Shown here piece after piece: positions 25,308 to 37,569 of a stretch of 59,182 nucleotides of DNA. Made by a program: the position numbers and the translations under genes. The DNA comes from Trichinella spiralis (taxonomy: Eukaryota; Nematoda; Enoplea; Trichinellida; Trichinellidae). The notes under the pieces were generated by a model. The model saw only the letters and a program-made list of their open reading frames with translations, did not search any database and was not told the origin of the DNA. The stretch spans positions 6,261,265-6,320,446 of the forward strand of contig CM012955.1 in the NCBI GenBank assembly GCA_000181795.3, written 5' to 3'. The first letter of the stretch is position 1; every line of letters begins with the position of its first letter.

Positions 25308-26987
25308 AGAATTGAATGGAAAAATCAAATGTAGTGAAAATTGTTCCAACTTTTTTTGAAAAAAAACTTTATTAATTAATTTACATTTTTCTAGTTGAAA
25401 TAATTTCTGTTTGATTGTTCATTTTTCATCATTCATCAAACATACAAGTGAGATTTTTAAAATGTTGTTTACTATGTTGAAAAGTAACTGTTAGCTCAAC
25501 TGAGCATTATTATTTATAATAAATTGTTTTGAAATTAAAAAAATTATCACAATTTATTCAAATAAATTGATCGAGTTGTAAAATTAGCAAAAAAAAAAGT
25601 AAAAACTACCGTTGGCTGTTGTTGTTGTTTTGGTTTCCAAAGTTGTAATCAACGGGGGGAAAAAAATCATATTTTACATTTAACGCATGAAATATGTAGA
25701 AATCGAATTGCCAATTGGATTTTCCAAAATGCGTCATGTCAGAAATGTAAATTAATAATGCAAACGTATGGATTATCTTTCGGCGGGTGAAATGCTGCAA
25801 ATGGACACACAGTCGTGGGTGGATTGAGTTCAGCTTGTGAATTCCGCATTTAAATGGAAAAAATTATTCATGAGCAAAAAAAATCATTTTTACCACTCGC
25901 TGATATATAATCTCAGTTTAAAGCCATTCGCAACAGAATTATTATTCTAATATACAATTGCAATTGGGTATTTTTTATTTCAATTATTTTTTAATTACGA
26001 TAAATTTGATAACAAACTTTCCAATTTGATATCCAACAGTTTGTTCAGTTTATGCAATATACATTTTGTACGTGTAGAATTGAATTAATTTTTATGAATT
26101 TTGATTAACATAAAATTCGTATAAATTTTCATCGATGAAGATGAAAAAAGCTAAAAATGCACGTATTACACAAAAGTAAATTTGCCGTTTATTCGCCTAA
26201 CGGTAATGATATAAATTTTGGCACTGAAATGTCGTTTGTTGATTGCCAAGTTGATAATATTAATAATAATTTCACGACGATCGATAAATCGATTTGGTCA
26301 AATTGAATCAACCGAAGCCGCTTTTTATAGCAAACACAAAAGCATCAAAAATGGAACTTTGTGAAAAGTGTTTTGTTTGATAAATACAATAAAAAGTCAA
26401 AAATAAGGAAAAATTGAAAAAACATTTTTTTGGGATTTTTGTTTTCATTGTTCAATAAATCACAAAATTAATAATCACGAAACAATTTTGTCCAATTTTT
26501 CACTCGATCACATTTTACCACGGATATCGAAACGTTGATAAATATGCAAATTAGTTTTTCAATTTCGACGAAAAAACGAAAAAGTGAAATTATCCAGCAT
26601 CGAACAGGAAAGATTTGTCAACTTGTATTCTGTTATCAGTTGAAATTGTAAAATAATTATCTATTCAAATTCAAATCACCATCGTTGATTTGATAATGAT
26701 AACTTGTATGTTATTAATTAATAGATGTTGTTTACTTTGTAATGCTTCAAAGGAGATGCAATCGAATTGATAATAATTTGATCAGACAACTTAAGAGTAA
26801 AAAAGCTTTTATTATTAAAATTGTTCAATATATTGTTGTTAATTATTTCTTTTTTTAATATTTAAAACTTATAAAATGAATATTCAATTAAAAAAAATAA
26901 TAATATTGAATAGTGAATGTTTTATTGAATCATTTTGTTTAGCTTGTCAAAAGGTAGTAAAATGAAAAGTACATTATCAATAGCTAT

Positions 26988-27014
26988 TGTTGTTGTTGTT
27001 GTTGTTGTTGTTGT
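26988..27014. repeat. (GTT)n microsatellite
   Basis: Nine uninterrupted GTT/TTG triplets. Confidence 0.9.
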
Positions 27015-27209
27015 ATTAGGCTTCTTGCTTGAAAATTGTTTGCAGATTTATTGTTCTTCTCTTTGTTCATTTGAATCCCTGATCGCCATCAACTGACGAT
27101 CAATATTCCACTAGTCATTCTACATTTATGCAAATACTTCTTCCAAACAGCAATATTCATCAACATGTTGACCTTCTTATACTTTCAAGTCACATTATCA
27201 TTATTAATA

Positions 27210-27240
27210 TTAGTAGTAGTAGTAATAATAGTAATAATAG
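27210..27240. repeat. Imperfect (TAG/TAA)n triplet repeat
   Basis: TAG triplets change into TAA and TAG mixtures over about 30 bp. Confidence 0.8.
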
Positions 27241-27577
27241 TATAAATATTTGAACATTTTTTCAACGATGCTTATCTATTTTCGAATATAAACTTTATCA
27301 ATGAATTAATTAAAAGTTAACAATTATTATAAATTTGTTTTGTACATTTCCATGTAGTATAACACAAAAGGTTGAACAAATCTTTTATTGCTCCTATTTA
27401 TTGACTATTCATTATTCTACTTGTTATTAACAAAACAATCTGTCATGTAAAATAATTATAAATATTGTTGTAAAATTAATATGAAATGTACTTTTTTTTG
27501 CTTTTTTTTGAATAAAACTTTTCATCTCTAATCATTGCAGATATGAATTCATTGAAAATGAAAAAAAGCAATTGGCA

Positions 27578-27578
<1 letters not shown>

Positions 27579-27632
<54 letters not shown>

Positions 27633-27642
27633 GTTGTTGTTG
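27579..27642. repeat. (TTA)n then (TTG)n compound repeat
   Basis: About seventeen ATT triplets followed without a break by four TTG triplets; the longest simple repeat of the window. Confidence 0.95.
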
Positions 27643-28314
27643 CCGACAAAAATGTGGCAGTAGAAAAAGTATAATCAATTGTAAAATAAAATATTGAAAT
27701 TTTAAACGGCTATTTTTCTTCGAAAACAATCACCGTAGCTCAGGTGCTGCTTTGGTGCGTGGAACGTGAATCATTTTCTCTGCGAATCAATTTCAATAAA
27801 AATTCATAATAGAATAATCGCGACGTATGGAATAATTTTATATGAAATTTAAAAAAAATAAGAAAAACATGCAAACATATAGAAGAAAATGTGAAAGATG
27901 TGCATTTTAATTGCACATATGTTGCTAAGCAACGGACGCAAATTGGAACAAAAAAAATACATAATACAAAAGAACAAAAGTACCACATGCAGGGTTTTTT
28001 TAGTAGCCAAGTCGAGTATAATAAATATTATCATGCGATTGAAACAAACAAAAAACTAAATAACATATGCAAGTTGTCAAGTGAAGACAAAACGGATGTA
28101 ATTTGAAGCACGAGTAAAGTTTTTTATTGAAATTTTTTTTTTTTGAAAATTCCCTGTGCAAGAAGGGTAACTTTATTTCATTTCAACAAAAGAAAAAAAA
28201 TATTAATAAAAATGAAAAATGACAATGGAATGAAAAGTGAAATAAACAGGATAAAATGAATATTTTCTGTACGATTGTTTATCTGATTATTTCACGAAAG
28301 CTTTTCAGCTTTTC

Positions 28315-28333
28315 TCCCTCTCTCTCTCTCTTC
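28315..28333. repeat. (CT)n microsatellite
   Basis: Short pyrimidine CT run upstream of the coding-like island at 28500. Confidence 0.85.
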
Positions 28334-28499
28334 TCGGTGCGTTATGTGCAATTATGTGCGTGTATTATTTGCATCAGCTGTGAGCTGAAAAGCCAGGCAC
28401 TGATTGTCCAATTTTCAAGTCATTTGAAAAAAAAATACATATATAATATTTTTTTAAATAAAAAAAATACTACAAATAATAAAATGATAGCGACTTCAG

Positions 28500-28583
28500 C
28501 TGAACACCCAGGCGGCAGTTCAGCGCCTAGGCACAAAACCAAAACCAGGTGCCGCATATCGCTTTACACCTAGCTTTGCATAA
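28500..28583 (+). other. Coding-like island, possible terminal exon
   Basis: After an acceptor-like ACTTCAG, one frame reads AAVQRLGTKPKPGAAYRF and ends TPSFA then TAA, 27 residues of balanced composition in very AT-rich DNA. A second frame reads on through NGTDSDWDKLNMNVRRA to 28634. The segment lies just beyond the RGS stop on the opposite strand. It could be the last exon of an unseen plus-strand gene, or a GC-rich part of the RGS 3' UTR. No upstream partner exon was identified. Confidence 0.25.
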
Positions 28584-28652
28584 TGGCACGGACTCGGACT
28601 GGGACAAGCTGAACATGAATGTCAGAAGAGCTTAAATTAGCCAATGCAGTCG

Positions 28653-30917
28653 TCAAATGTAGCATATGGCATTCATTTCATGGTTCATTTGAAAATCTTT
28701 GAAAAATGATGAACTGGCAAACCGTGGAAAACAGTCGCGTTTCATTAATTCAAAAATAAATTTTTCTGCCTTTTCGAATAGATTCTTTTCGGCTTGTTCA
28801 TAATTGTGAGAAATTTCAGCTCTTATTGAACCATCTATGCTAATTTCGGTTTTCGCATCCGGTGAAATGAACGTACGATAAATTTCCGTTGCCAACGCTT
28901 TGCGCTGTTTCAAATCTTCAACTTGTGAATATTGTTTGGCCATGGACCAAAATTTCACATTTTCATCAGCACGTTCTGTTACTAGATATTCGCGAAAAAG
29001 TCTCTGACCTTCGTCGTGGGACATCATCGCTTCGAAATCTTTTCCCCAATTTTCTACCGTTTCTCTGCTGAGATTGTTGATCAAAAACATGAAATATTCA
29101 TTGGATCGAATAAATCTTGTATACGAATCACGCTCCATCAATTTGTACACTTGTCGTTGAGCTTCGTCGAAAGTATTTCTCGTTGGACGTTTCATCTCTT
29201 GATTGAGCGCATTTCTGCATTTGATATCGATATTAATTTCACTTGTCGAATTCGTATTTAAAAAACGTTTGTAAATTTCCTGTGCCATATCGTAAAGTTC
29301 ATCCGAATTAGTCAACTGTCGGTATTCTTCGATCAGTTCCCAAAAGAATATATTCTCTTCGGCATGTTCCGACTCCAAATATTCCCTGAACTGGCGTCTA
29401 CCGACCGGATTATTCAACATGCGGCTAAATGACTGTTGCCAGCTTTTAGCTTCATTGTAATCGACGTGATTCACTTTTTCCGTATTGTTCGATATGCCGA
29501 TCGTGTTCGTGCAGCTTAACCACTTGAACGCCTCTCGACATCTGTCGTATAGACTAAAATTTACAGCATACAATAGTGTAATTAATATATATTGCGAGCA
29601 GACAATAAATATGCAACTTGTAATATCTGTGATTAATTATTCACTATCGAGCACTGTGCACAAATTATATAACAACTGTGGAACTGAATGTCGTCGCTGA
29701 AAATTATAATGCTCAAATAAATATCTAGAATCAAATTTTGAATTATCACAAACAAATCGGCAAATTGTTCATGTGCTTCATCAAATGATTAATGCTTGTG
29801 CGCGTGATAAAAATCATCAAGCTGATGATACAATTAAGCTGATGCTGTTTTTTTTTCATTATCGATACAAATTAGAGTACGTTGTTTCCAGTTAACAATT
29901 GTTGCATCAAAGACAACCATTCTGTTATATCTATTCTAATTGAGCAAAGTATCTCATTTGAACGGCAAAAATTTTATGCAACTTTAATCATTTCATGCGA
30001 AACTGCTATTTGGTGGAAATTTTCTGTAAATCTTTTAATTTGTGCAATTGGAAAATAACTGAAATAAACAGATTGGAGTGGATTTTGTATGAAAAATTTG
30101 CAATTCTTGTTTATTTGTAATTGTGACTAAAAAATCAATTTCAGTTATTAATTTTTAAAAATGCATCAACATTTCAATGTTGATGTCCAACGCCCAGCTG
30201 AGACTGAGTGTACTTAACAGATAATACTGGATAGTAGTAATTAATTCGAAAAAGAAAAAAATTTTTTTTCCTATTTGATGCTTGTTTATGTTTATCATTG
30301 CGCAACACTTTCCATGGTAAATGATTTCCGTTAGCAAAAGCCTCATGCTATAAAATTCTCCACCATGGCAACAATGATTAAAGCGGATGCAAGTCATGTT
30401 GTAAACACTAAGCAGCATATGTTGCGTATACGAGACAATTATTTGAAATTTTCAAATTTAAATAATGAAAAAAAATTGGAAAGCAATGCCTTCTTATTTT
30501 TTACAAATAAATTAAATTACAACTTCAACTCGAATGATATATTGTCGCATTACAGTTATTAATGTGTGTGTGTGTGTGTGCGTAGGAATATACATATAAT
30601 GTAACTGAAAACTTACGATCGCTTCTTACCCGATTCCATTGCTGGCTCTAATCATAGCCGTCAAGTCCGGGTCCGTGCCAATTCTGTACAAGCTAGAGGC
30701 CTCTCGCCGATGCTTAATAGACGAAATGTTGGCTAAAATGGATAATACAAACTCAATAAAATATACGAGAAGGATGAAAACAAAATAGGATAGTAATTAT
30801 CATTATTATTATTATTTCACCTTGAAGCTGCTGACGCTCAGGCAACGTGGCGGCTGTGAAAAGTAAAAGCGGCCTACGACCGTTGGGCAGAGGTAATTTT
30901 TCGCTCGCCGTTAGCAA
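28653..30917 (-). CDS. Protein with two RGS domains (RGS-3-like)
   Basis: GTPase-activating protein for G-alpha subunits. Three exons (high to low): 30917-30821, 30732-30630, 29553-28653, all phase-consistent; at least 365 residues. The last exon holds both domains. The first runs from SWQQSFSRMLNNPVGRRQF through EHAEENIFFWELIEEYRQL to VYKLMERDSYTRFIRSNEYF. The second runs from WGKDFEAMMSHDEGQRLF through ERADENVKFWSMAKQYSQV to MKRDCFPRFASSSFFKDF. Both keep the EENxxFW-type core and the C-terminal helix motif. Two tandem RGS domains without DEP, GGL or PDZ domains is the layout of C. elegans RGS-3, which modulates sensory signalling. The 5' end is not settled: the frame meets a stop just before the acceptor used at 30918, and further exons probably lie in the GC-rich upstream region. 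Confidence 0.92.
30164..30185. repeat. Perfect short inverted repeat
   Basis: CATCAACATT and its exact reverse complement separated by two bases, inside an RGS gene intron. Confidence 0.7.
30563..30581. repeat. (TG)n microsatellite
   Basis: About nine TG units in the RGS gene intron between 29554 and 30629. Confidence 0.9.
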
Positions 30918-32250
30918 CTGAGCTCAGTGATCGGTTAGCTGAAAAATATAAAGATGGTGACAATTGTGGCAAAGAATGAAAATGAATTGCGTTGAATAAG
31001 GAGCAATGTGCATGCAAAAAGCCTTGATTCGAACCGACGTTGGGGCAGAAATGATTTTCGATTAGATTCGATTTGCTAGAAAAGGGTCAATTTGGAAAAA
31101 TACTGTAATGTTGGACATTTCCGATTCTGAGACGCACACGCCTCGATTATCCGCACTAAGTGGATCGCAGTCGGTCGTAACCAACAAGCTACTACATCGT
31201 GCTTCAAGTTTTTGCCATATTTTGATATGACAGCTTATTGATTATTTTTATGCGTTCAAGCAGGAATTTTATAGAACGACGCTTAATGCACTACGGATTT
31301 TTTTTTCGCTAATTTATTTTGCTCTGAATAAACCACTAGTCGCGCAGATCGATGGTGACAAAGTTGCGCGTGCCAACGGTTATAGCGCAAAGGCCGACCT
31401 CGGTTTTGGGACAGGCCAAAAAGCCACAGCTACCACTTTGCGCACTCATCGATCTAAACATACCCCGGTCGTTTGTTGGGCATGTTTGTTAACTAGCCAG
31501 CATTGGACAAGACAAGAAAAAGATGAGCATTATTAGCTTGAAAGCTTACTTCAGTTAGATGTGGCGGGCTGAAAGTCGAGATCAGTTGAAACGGCCAGAA
31601 TAGTTTGACCAAAGCACGCGACCATATTTCGACGTGCTGGTGGTTGTAGCAATCGAAGGATTCGAGTCGAAATTGAATAAATTCGACAAAATAAGGAAGA
31701 GGATCATTTTCCTTCTGAGCTGCACATCAGGCCGCTTTACCAAGCGGGCGGCTGGCGAACTACACCGATGGATACGCGTCAAAATTGTAAGCAAACAAAT
31801 CGCCAAGTTAGATAATTTTCCTTTTCGTTGAAGAATTGATGAAATTGGTTTAGATCGAATCCCAGCTTTACCTGCCCTTGATGAGGTCGCTGTTAGGCAG
31901 TTGTGTTGATGGAAGATTGAAAATCCACTTCAATCGATCAGAATTTTTCAATGGTTTTGCAAAGCGTTGCACGTTCACGTATAGCGGCAACAACGTTGGT
32001 TACAATCGACCAAACTCAATCTGCAAGCTGAGCGCTTTTCTCATAGTAAGCAACCGTTGAACAGCAGTAATAGCGGCGGTGGCGTTGGCGTTGGCGGTGG
32101 TGGCAGTAGTAGCAGCAGTAGCAGTGTGGTGGCAGTAAAAGTAAGCAGCCATTAGCAGCAGACTGATCTGCAATCGTTTCCCTCTTCAGTGCAGCCGATG
32201 CACATGGTTTCCCTTCGAAACGTTGTTTACTTCGTTCCTTAGTTACTGAT
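30918..32250. other. GC-richer upstream region of the RGS gene
   Basis: About 1.3 kb clearly richer in GC than its surroundings. It includes a 41-codon minus-strand frame (31461-31336; SGSCGFLACPKTEVGL), an open minus-strand stretch near 31806-31585, and a low-complexity GGC/GGT/AGC block at about 32060-32150. These may be 5' exons and promoter of the RGS gene, but no phase-consistent join to 30917 was found. Confidence 0.35.
32060..32150. repeat. GGC/GGT/AGC triplet-rich low-complexity block
   Basis: Impure triplets, many of them GGT, GGC, AGT or AGC on plus. Read on minus, one frame gives an Ala/Thr/Asn-rich peptide, so it might be coding. Confidence 0.7.
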
Positions 32251-35200
32251 CATCATCAATATTACCATCTTTATTAGTGCCTTCGAGCGAATAGCGACGA
32301 ATTTTACCATCTCAATTATGAACCAATGCCGGTTCTACTTACAACCTGGCAAAAAGGTTTACTTCTCTTTCGGATCGTTTACTTGACATTACTTGCTCAT
32401 TTTTAGTCCATATGCATATTCATAAAATATGCATTGTTCCATCAAATTCTGCACAACCATCTCAGTATGCATAATATAAGTGAATATAAGTCTACTAATT
32501 GGATAAACAATGCTCTGATAAAGCCACTGATGAGAAGAGCAGACTAGACGGAAGATTATTAATTAGCACCAACGTGAAGAAAAGGTGTTTTTCAATGCTA
32601 TTTCAACTGTTGGTTTTTATTACAATCAAGGCGCTGACCATCGGATAAAAATTGCCAATCGAGTGTTTCAATTTCAAATGATGATTGTCAATAAAAAACG
32701 TTCAGTGGTCATTTTGAGAACGGAAATTGACAAAATGCTTTACTGCTTGTTAAATCGCCGGTTTTATTTTGAAATTACGCAAGTAATTGTTTGCTGACTG
32801 TTCAGTACTGTGTCTCTGCTCTATTGAATGCAAAACAGGGAAAAAGGTTTCAGAACTAAATCTGAAAAAAAAACATTTCCAAAACATCAATTTTAAATTG
32901 CAGTTTGTTAAAATACACTAATAATAATATTTGTACATTTTCGACATGCCGATGCAGCAGTTAAGCTAATAAATAGACTACTTATTCTGGATTTTTATCT
33001 GAATCAAGTTTTTACTCTGAAATCACATAATAGATACAGAAAATTATTGAACGACATTTAATAGTGTAAATTAGCTTTCTTGCGTATCATTTGTTATATG
33101 AAGCTAAAATGAAATTTTGAAATGAAAAAACAGCTAATTAATATTTGAAATTGGAATTTAAAAAACGTATTCTCCTTTAACAGAAAATTATTATCTTCTC
33201 ATTCTTCAAAAAAGGCATCCATATTCACTTTGCATGCAGAATACTCAAAAATGTCAGGATGAATTGTATCTAGCATAAGTGCATAACAGAATGTTTCTTT
33301 CGTATGAATATTCAATAATTGTAAACAAGCTTTTCCTTTTTGTGCCATTCATTCTTGCGTTAATCAATTCAGATTTTAACTGCTTTTCAATGGTGCTGAG
33401 AAGCTGCCAAATGAATAACCCTACGGCTAACCTTTACATTTTGTAATTCAATATTGATAAATAATAGATTTCAAAATTTTCCAGTAAATGAAACAAAGCT
33501 TTCAAACAATGAAGTGAAGAAATATAATAAGTAATAAAAAAAATATAATTGAGTTTTTAAAGAGATGATAGAAACTAATTGATAAACTTAACACCGATGT
33601 TGTTTACTGAAAAACATCTTATATTTAATGCAAAAACTTCCGTATTACTCATAAAATCGTAAAAAAGACTAATTTATCTCCAGGAAAGTTTTAAACTGCC
33701 TGATAAAAGCCTTTTTAAAAACTGTTGCTCTCTAAAATATACTTCATAAAATGAATGCTTTTAAATTAAATTTCTTTTCAAAAAATAACAATAAATGAAA
33801 AATATTAATTCATAATATGATTGACTGATGCTTCTTTGAATAACTCCATTTTAAAACTTGCAAATGTTCAGTAATATAAATTTCCAGTATTATTATTTTA
33901 TTTGTCAAATAAATGAAATATTTCAAGTGTTTTTTATATTCTAAGATGTTTTACACTTGCATCAGTGGACAATAAAATGCAGCAAACTCTAAACTGAACG
34001 ACTCCATATACGAAACATTATGCTATGCTGGTCAGTTTCTATGGTTTCTTCATAATAATTAAGTAATATTTGTACTTTGAACCATAAATTTTGTCATATT
34101 GCTACCGTTAACTTGAAAAGGCTTTTATACACTTGTAATCATATCGTCTTTAATCAAAATAATCTAGTAGTCAGTCTGTCAGTATTTAAATATAATTAAT
34201 TTATAATTTTATGGATAAACTATCCCAAATGAATTGTGAATTTGTGAAATTACCTAGGGCGGAAAATGCTTCGGAATTGCATCATCAAATTAATTTTGCT
34301 GCTTTAGTTCATTGTTGCTCATTCACTGTCATTTCACTATATTTATCATGCCAATCATAACACATTTAAAAGCGTCTTTAATTTAAAAAATTCCATTTTT
34401 CTTTCAGTTTTTTCATCAAATGATGCAATCGTAAGAAAAACATTTGATCTGATTTATTCATGTTTCACTGTACAGTTAAATAATGGCAAATTCATGCAGG
34501 CATTTTAATATTGATGAATACATTAATTTTTTGCATAAAAATAAGATCAAATGTCAACTTTTACATTTCCTTTTATTTGCTTTTGTAATTCTGTTTGATT
34601 ATTTTAAAATGTAACTACATAAAATTAACCTATTCGACATTCTTACATTGAGAATTTAGATATAATTTAATATTAATTGTCACTGCAGATATATGCATGA
34701 ATATAAATTGATGCATTTTTTAAATGTCAGAATGTAATTTTGAATCATATATTTGTAGCTCAGATTTGTTAAATAATTTCAATATATGCTGATGTTTCCA
34801 GAAATGAATTTATAAAATTTTTCATTATATGCAAAATTTTCCCTCGGCCTTACGTTATTCATATCTTATCTTTGTGTAAATATTTCTTAGATAAGTTTAA
34901 AATCTTTAAAGTAAATAACATTGCTTATCTGCTTTGTTTCGCCAAACATTCCTGATATTCATCTCGATTTCGGTTTTGAAATTGGAGTATTAGCATATCA
35001 AGTTCATGTCAATCTTAAAATGATTTCAAATGTCATGTTACAATAATGTTATATTTTAAATTTATTTTAAGGAGTAAATTTATGAAAAAGTGAAACAGAC
35101 TGTTCAAATTCATTATGAAACTTGATAAGTGTTCTAAAAGTGCCACATTCCGTTTCTCAAAATATGCATCTAGCTAATCCTGTTTTTCAGTTGAACTTTA

Positions 35201-37569
35201 CAATTATTTTAACTTTTCTACCTCTTCTGAAAATTAAATTTATATCAGTGATGAATACTTTTTTGTATGCTTTATATATGCATAACTGCATAGCAATAGG
35301 ACAAATTATTAAAAGTATAAACTAATACACACAATTATCAATAGTTCTCTCTTAATGAAGAAGCTCAACACTTGCAGTTATTTAATTTACCTCAATTATT
35401 TATAACTGTATTTTTCAATTTTATACAATGTTGCTTTGTTGTAATAAAAACATTTGTTGTACATTTTTTAATTGTACGTCAACTAAGCATATCTTTCATC
35501 TAATTTTCAAGAAATTTTTATCAAGCGTAAAATGACGACAGCTTGATTTATATTGTCTGTTTAAATCGATCGATGACGTTGTTGAACAGCTCATTTGACT
35601 TTCTAGATAGATGAACATCGTGTCCAAATCTGAAAACACTGTCTGAGGGTAAGGATGTTGCGGAAATAGCTTCAAAAGGCTATAGTTATAAGGATGCACA
35701 AGCCAGTTGCCATAACCAAACCCGCATTAGTAAACAGTCTAACAGACATGTAATTATTAAGCATTCTGTTGGAAGGTTATTATTTATATCTTTCTCCCTT
35801 TGTTTTGTTTCCTTTATTTGGATGTTTGGTTGAAAATATTTGGATATGAAATATTGAGAATCATCGAAATTATGCTTCACATAAACAAATAAATATCAAT
35901 AAAGTGAACTGTGATTAAGGTTATTAACAGTTGACAATTAATACATTAAAGGGAAAGAACAACGCCCTGTTTTAAGTAAGTAATAATGTTATGTAGAAAG
36001 ATTACCTTGACTTCAATGCTAAGCAACATTTATTAATGTACATTATAAACAGGTAATGGACGTCTGTAGTTAATATTATTTGCGGCAGATTCTACTCTCT
36101 CAATTGCTTATAGTTTGGATGTTTGCTTATTTCAATTGCTTATAGCATTCGTTATAGTTGAATGAAGAACAATTTCATATCTCCAAACAATAAACTATAC
36201 AATGAAACTCATTCAATTCGTTTAAACTTCAAATTTGAAAAGCATTTATGAAAATAAAACTATCTAATGCACTGAACTATCAATATCCCAAAGTTATACA
36301 TATATATGCATTGCAAGTCAAAACGTCATGCAAAATGTTAATAAATTGGAAAATGTTTTTATGCGTAATTTTCTTTTTGCATAAGAGCAGGTTTGCTTAA
36401 AACTTAAAACATTATTTATTTATGATGAAAATACTAGACAGAAATTGTTTTATTATTTAACACTACAGCTTTTTATAATTTGAATAACAACGCTCCTGAC
36501 TCTTTTTGAATTCTTGCTCTGAATAATAGCTCATGCACTTTACAAGTATGTTTCTCTAATGCACTGAAATGATAAAAAATTGAATACTTAATGCAGCATT
36601 TCCATCACAACTGCTTGGAGGCACTTTTTCATAAAAATTAATTTTAAGACGAGTATTTAAATCTTTCACATTGCAACTTATCCCTTCTTAAGCTTCCATG
36701 TTACTTTTCTTACCTGTCAAATGTACTAGAGCTTTTTAGACGAAGTAATTAAAAAATATCTGAAAATAAATTAGCAGGAAAAGTTAATAATTTGAAATTA
36801 TAATTGCAGACATTCGAGTCAACAGGATCACATTTTAAATTTCCTCAACGCTAAAACTGTTTATTTGTGCTATTAATTTAGCTACAGGCTCTGAATAAAA
36901 TTGAAAAGTAACTCACAAATAAACGTCAGCATCCAAAAATATATACTTTATGTAGAATACAAGTGAATCATACATTATAATGCATATTTAAAAATTATGT
37001 GTAAAATGCAAAGCGTTGATAAAACAATCACGTTAAATTCTGCAGATGTAGTACATTAGAATGCATTTTATACTTTGAGGCTTAAAATTTACTGCCTAAT
37101 CACTTCTACTACTCTATTAAGATGGAAATGCTGAAGTTGAAATTTCCTCTGCTTAAAAACAAATCATTCATCACCAGTAGTATTTGAAATTAATATGTTT
37201 ATTCAACAGTAATTTTTATTATAGATTTCATGAAAATAGAATGAGGGAAAATGGGAAATGAAATGTTATAAAGTCATGGAATTTCATGTTTATATTAGAA
37301 ATAAAATTATAAAAAAATTGCATAGAAGTTAGATTATAAAATTATAATTGTCTGTTAAAGACTATTAAGTTTCTAAAATTTCAAAATAGAAATGCAAAAT
37401 ATACGAACGGAAATGGACAACTAAGTGTTTAACTAACTAAGGAATTAAATTTCAGTACATATTATTCTGTAAACACACTTCTGGATAAATTTGTAAGATG
37501 AATAATTGTTGAAAATTAACTTTATTTTTAATGTGCATATTCCAAAAACAAATGCAAGTAAATGCAGAT
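32251..37569. other. Gene-poor AT-rich stretch
   Basis: About 5.3 kb with no recognised gene. Noted within it: a minus-strand coding-like island at about 35500-35710 (frame containing HPYNYSLLKLFPQHPYPQ) without clear splice partners, and a 14-bp direct repeat (TCAATTGCTTATAG) near 36098 and 36132. Confidence 0.5.
37521..37526 (-). terminator. Poly(A) signal of the secreted modular protein gene
   Basis: TTTATT on plus (AATAAA on minus), 44 bp after the stop codon at 37570. Confidence 0.6.

Larger units (their letters stand above)
23961..28499. other. Long AT-rich intergenic stretch
   Basis: About 4.5 kb dominated by A/T runs and simple repeats. Exceptions are listed separately: a GC-rich open frame at 24402, a G-rich tract at 25291, triplet repeats at 26988, 27210 and 27579, and a CT run at 28315. 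A further small island near 27735-27775 has several open frames but no recognisable product. Confidence 0.5.

Noticed and set aside
31005-31050. Possible tRNA B box (GGTTCGAATC) on minus
   Set aside because: The flanking bases do not form a T stem and no A box or acceptor stem pairs around it.
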